DNA of 7,956 nucleotides, from NCBI GenBank assembly GCA_002353835.1, contig DEKL01000025.1, forward strand, positions 1-7,956. The letters are read 5' to 3'. The DNA is from Alphaproteobacteria bacterium UBA2723 (lineage in GTDB: Bacteria; Pseudomonadota; Alphaproteobacteria; RF32; CAG-239). The notes under the pieces are model-generated. The model was given only the letters and a program-made list of their open reading frames with translations, searched no databases and had not been told where the DNA came from. The translations under genes and the position numbers were made by a program. Positions 6,373-7,956 of this stretch are shown in pieces. Numbering within the stretch: position 1 is the first letter of the stretch; each line of letters starts with the position of its first letter.

Positions 6373-6405
6373 GGGCAATGTTAAATTCCATAAGGAGAAC
6401 GGAAT

Positions 6406-7155
6406 ATGGCAAAAGAGTCTGTATGTTTGGTAACGGGTGCTGCGGGTACGGTCGGTCAGCATTTGGTTGCCGGATTAGTAGCCATGGGTTACAAAGTTAT
6501 TGCATTAGGAGAAGTATCAGATACTTTTGCCCCTGAGGTATTAAAAAACAGGAACATCAAGATTACGACGGCATTACCGATTTCTGCAACGCAGTTTAAG
6601 AAGCATGATGTACAGTTTTGCTTTGGTGATATCAGTGATATATCATTTTTAGCCTCGGTTTTTGCCGCTGCGGATAAAGGGGATATTGAGATAATGTTTT
6701 TATTTCATTTATCGGCCAATGAGTTTATTCAAAAGAGTTCACCGGCGGCATATCATCCGGAGTATGGGGATACGGTCAATGTATTAGAGATAGCAAGAGC
6801 TTACTGGCAAGGGCATAAGGAGATATTTAAAGGTTTCTTTTATGCGGCGGATACCGGTAAGAAGTCAGCCAAGCAGATAGAGAAGTTAATTATGCAGACT
6901 GCAGAGAAGGATGGTTTTCCGACAATAGTATATAATGCCATGCCGATAACTCACATTGGGGAGAATTATCATGGGCGCACGGCATTATCGTCATTATATC
7001 GTGTATTTTCGCCGGTTAAGGCACCGATTAAGCCGGAGAATATGGCATGGAAGAGCAAGGCCGATGGAGAGTTGACGTACATAGCGGGGTTAAAGCGTGC
7101 TGCTGAGAGAGTTTTGGCGGAAGTCAAAGAGGGGAGAGCGCTGAGTTTAGAGTAA
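6406..7155 (+). CDS. NAD(P)-binding extended-SDR (epimerase-like) protein lacking the catalytic Tyr
   Basis: A 249-residue cytosolic protein with the Rossmann start of extended SDRs: VTGAAGTVGQHL with Gly11, Gly14 and Gly17. GDISD follows near residues 74-78, then HLSA near 101-104, and the helix TVNVLEIARA near 123-132. After the strand FFYAAD (145-149) a family member should show a Ser/Thr and then YxxxK. Here the aligned stretch is KKSAK (152-156): the Lys (156) is present but the Tyr is replaced by Lys, and the SSS/T segment reads AADT. VYNAMPITHIGENYHG (175-190) matches the usual post-catalytic loop. It probably binds NAD(P), but canonical epimerase or dehydratase chemistry is doubtful. 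AAGGAG 8 bases before the ATG is an excellent ribosome site. Glu codons are GAG in 15 of 17 cases against 3 of 18 in psd, and AGA/AGG Arg codons and GTA Val codons are frequent. This suggests a different origin or mutational history. Confidence 0.82.
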   Translation: MAKESVCLVTGAAGTVGQHLVAGLVAMGYKVIALGEVSDTFAPEVLKNRNIKITTALPISATQFKKHDVQFCFGDISDISFLASVFAAADKGDIEIMFLFHLSANEFIQKSSPAAYHPEYGDTVNVLEIARAYWQGHKEIFKGFFYAADTGKKSAKQIEKLIMQTAEKDGFPTIVYNAMPITHIGENYHGRTALSSLYRVFSPVKAPIKPENMAWKSKADGELTYIAGLKRAAERVLAEVKEGRALSLE

Positions 7156-7157
7156 GA

Positions 7158-7219
7158 GGGCAACAAGTTGCCCGCGCCGCGCGTAGCGGCACCCGCCGTG
7201 CAGGCGACGGCGAAGCCGT
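7158..7219. repeat. GC-rich run of short hairpins downstream of the SDR gene
   Basis: Immediately after the SDR stop, an abruptly GC-rich stretch contains consecutive inverted repeats. GGGCAA/TTGCCC (7158-7163 and 7168-7173) is the first and GCCGC/GCGGC (7176-7180 and 7186-7190) the second. Then ACGGC (7207-7211) can pair either with GCCGT at 7195-7199 or with GCCGT at 7215-7219, giving two mutually exclusive hairpins. There is no T run, so it is not an ordinary terminator. It codes for no visible protein. It resembles dispersed palindromic repeats found in many bacterial genomes, but copy number cannot be judged from one window. Confidence 0.6.
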
Positions 7220-7220
7220 T

Positions 7221-7291
7221 AAGGTGCGCAAAGGAAGATAAAAATTTAAGGCAGGGTTAGAAACTCTGCCTTAAATTTTTATGCGCACCTT
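7221..7291. repeat. 71-bp imperfect palindrome with one-sided 8-base bulge
   Basis: The outer arms AAGGTGCGCA (7221-7230) and TGCGCACCTT (7282-7291) are perfect 10-bp inverted repeats. The inner arms, TAAAAATTTAAGGCAG (7239-7254) and its exact complement (7266-7281), add 16 bp, extended by a G-T wobble, a G-C and a T-A pair to a loop of TAGAA. The only asymmetry is the eight bases AAGGAAGA (7231-7238), present on the left side only. The inner half acts as a terminator; the GC-rich outer arms are not needed for that and suggest a repeat element. Confidence 0.8.
7239..7281. terminator. Bidirectional intrinsic terminator between convergent genes
   Basis: The GC-rich core GGCAGGG/CTCTGCC (7250-7256 and 7264-7270) is flanked by AAATTTAA on one side and TTAAATTTTTA on the other, so each strand ends its stem with a U-rich tract. 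It lies between the SDR gene (+) and the convergent partial gene (-) and could stop both. The U tracts are interrupted, so efficiency is uncertain. The remaining bases 7292-7326 are A-rich and hold no gene. Confidence 0.65.
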
Positions 7292-7326
7292 TACCACTTA
7301 ATAAAAAAAATTTATGAAAAAAACAT

Positions 7327-7956
7327 TTATAAACTCTTTCCCCCTATGGAAGCAAATTTCATCATTGGCGTTAGCGGAGTGATACCGCCGGAGATACGTC
7401 CGTCATAACGTTCTTTAATAAGCTCATAAATATTACCGACAGCAATTTTAGCGGCTTCAACTTCACTTTTGCAAGGTGCATAAACATTGTTGTTGTAGCG
7501 ATATTCCATATTTTGCCGAATTTTATAGATTTGCATATTAAGTGTCACAACTTCCTGCGGGGTTAACATCCGTTCTTCTTCCTTAACAATAACATCTTTC
7601 ACCGAAACATCATGTGGTTTACGCGAATCATATAGTAACGTATTACCACGATTTAGCACCAACAAATCCACTTTATCGGCATTTTCTTTTTGAAAAGTAT
7701 CAATATTTTCAATCATTTTAGGCAGCATATTAACAACGCGGGAGAAATATTCGGCAGAGACGAGTCGCGGGTAGAGCTGTTTATTATGGAAGATAATCTG
7801 GTCATAGAGGGTGGCACTGCGATAGATATTACTCAAATAAGCCACATCTTTATTAACCGCCATATAGACGGCGCAAGGTTTATAACCATGACTGATAGCT
7901 TTAAGTGCATTGTCTTTAAATTCCACACCGGCACCCATAGAGCCGATAGAGAGGAC
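7327..7956 (-). CDS. C-terminal part of an unidentified protein, possibly zeta-toxin/P-loop kinase-like (partial)
   Basis: The frame stays open to the window edge: upstream of the internal ATG at 7938 it reads VLSIGS without a stop, so the true start lies outside and this is an N-terminally incomplete CDS of at least 209 residues. The visible part begins with a possible strand, then a helix and strand, FKDNALKAISHGYKPCAVYMAV. This looks like the zeta-toxin/AAA-kinase pattern where a helix ending in GY leads into a strand. A long helix with KENADKVDLLVLNRG follows, then a charged helical tail ending in GGITPLTPMMKFASIGGKSL. The Walker A region that would prove the kinase assignment lies outside the window, so the family call is tentative. 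Codon usage (mainly GAA) is like the other resident genes. It converges on the SDR gene, with a shared terminator between them. Confidence 0.65.
   Translation of the reverse strand, partial: VLSIGSMGAGVEFKDNALKAISHGYKPCAVYMAVNKDVAYLSNIYRSATLYDQIIFHNKQLYPRLVSAEYFSRVVNMLPKMIENIDTFQKENADKVDLLVLNRGNTLLYDSRKPHDVSVKDVIVKEEERMLTPQEVVTLNMQIYKIRQNMEYRYNNNVYAPCKSEVEAAKIAVGNIYELIKERYDGRISGGITPLTPMMKFASIGGKSL

Noticed and set aside
6093..6536. Plus-strand open frame spanning the nitroreductase N-terminus and the SDR start
   Set aside because: It overlaps two well-supported genes in other frames and crosses the divergent promoter region, so it is a chance open frame.
7221..7291. Integron attC-like recombination site
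   Set aside because: The bulged hairpin and a GTTAAGG at its left edge recall attC, but the required GTTRRRY/RYYYAAC core pair is missing, there is no integrase or cassette array, and the inner stem works as a terminator.
1..7956. CRISPR array, tRNA, rRNA, insertion sequence or prophage
   Set aside because: No regularly spaced repeats, cloverleaf-like sequences, transposase or phage structural motifs were seen on either strand.

Overview
The window is an AT-rich stretch of a Gram-negative bacterial chromosome. The evidence is a pyruvoyl phosphatidylserine decarboxylase (phosphatidylethanolamine synthesis), a predicted lipoprotein, a signal-peptide-bearing periplasmic oxidoreductase and two sugar transferases. 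An uncultured, probably host-associated proteobacterium would fit, possibly an AT-rich alphaproteobacterium. That placement is an inference; no rRNA, tRNA or phylogenetic marker is present. I see no CRISPR array, insertion sequence or phage structural gene.

Layout. 1-192: intergenic DNA with a candidate promoter. 193-924 (+): an unrecognised 243-residue protein closed by a clear intrinsic terminator. 1045-1908 (+): psd, with its self-cleavage LGST site and catalytic Asp and His residues. 1905-2543 (-): a small protein with a C-terminal ParB/sulfiredoxin-like GHHR motif, whose stop codon overlaps that of psd. 2544-2724: a divergent promoter region. 2725-3792 (+): a GT-B (CgeB-like) glycosyltransferase, ending 4 bp from a convergent GT-A family 2 glycosyltransferase (3797-4744, -). 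4815-5552 (-): a lipoprotein built almost wholly of YwqK/MORN-like repeats, on the same strand and just upstream of the GT2 gene. 5675-6271 (-): an exported SagB/ThcOx-type nitroreductase with its own terminator and divergent promoter. 6406-7155 (+): an extended-SDR (epimerase-like) protein that keeps the NAD-binding glycine motif but lacks the catalytic Tyr. Its codon usage is unlike that of psd (GAG 15 of 17 Glu codons against 3 of 18). 7156-7326: a GC-rich run of small hairpins followed by a 71-bp imperfect palindrome that contains a bidirectional terminator. 7327-7956 (-): the C-terminal part of a protein running off the window, perhaps a zeta-toxin/P-loop kinase relative.

Working together. 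The centre (about 1905-5552) looks like a loose envelope or surface-polysaccharide neighbourhood: two glycosyltransferases, a ParB-like accessory protein, a repeat lipoprotein, and psd for the membrane. Strands alternate and most genes seem to be separate transcription units, so this is not a single biosynthetic operon. I do not see a clearly new multi-gene system. The most unusual part is 6406-7291, where a compositionally atypical, catalytically degenerate SDR is followed directly by a GC-rich multi-hairpin element of a kind that may be repeated elsewhere in the genome.
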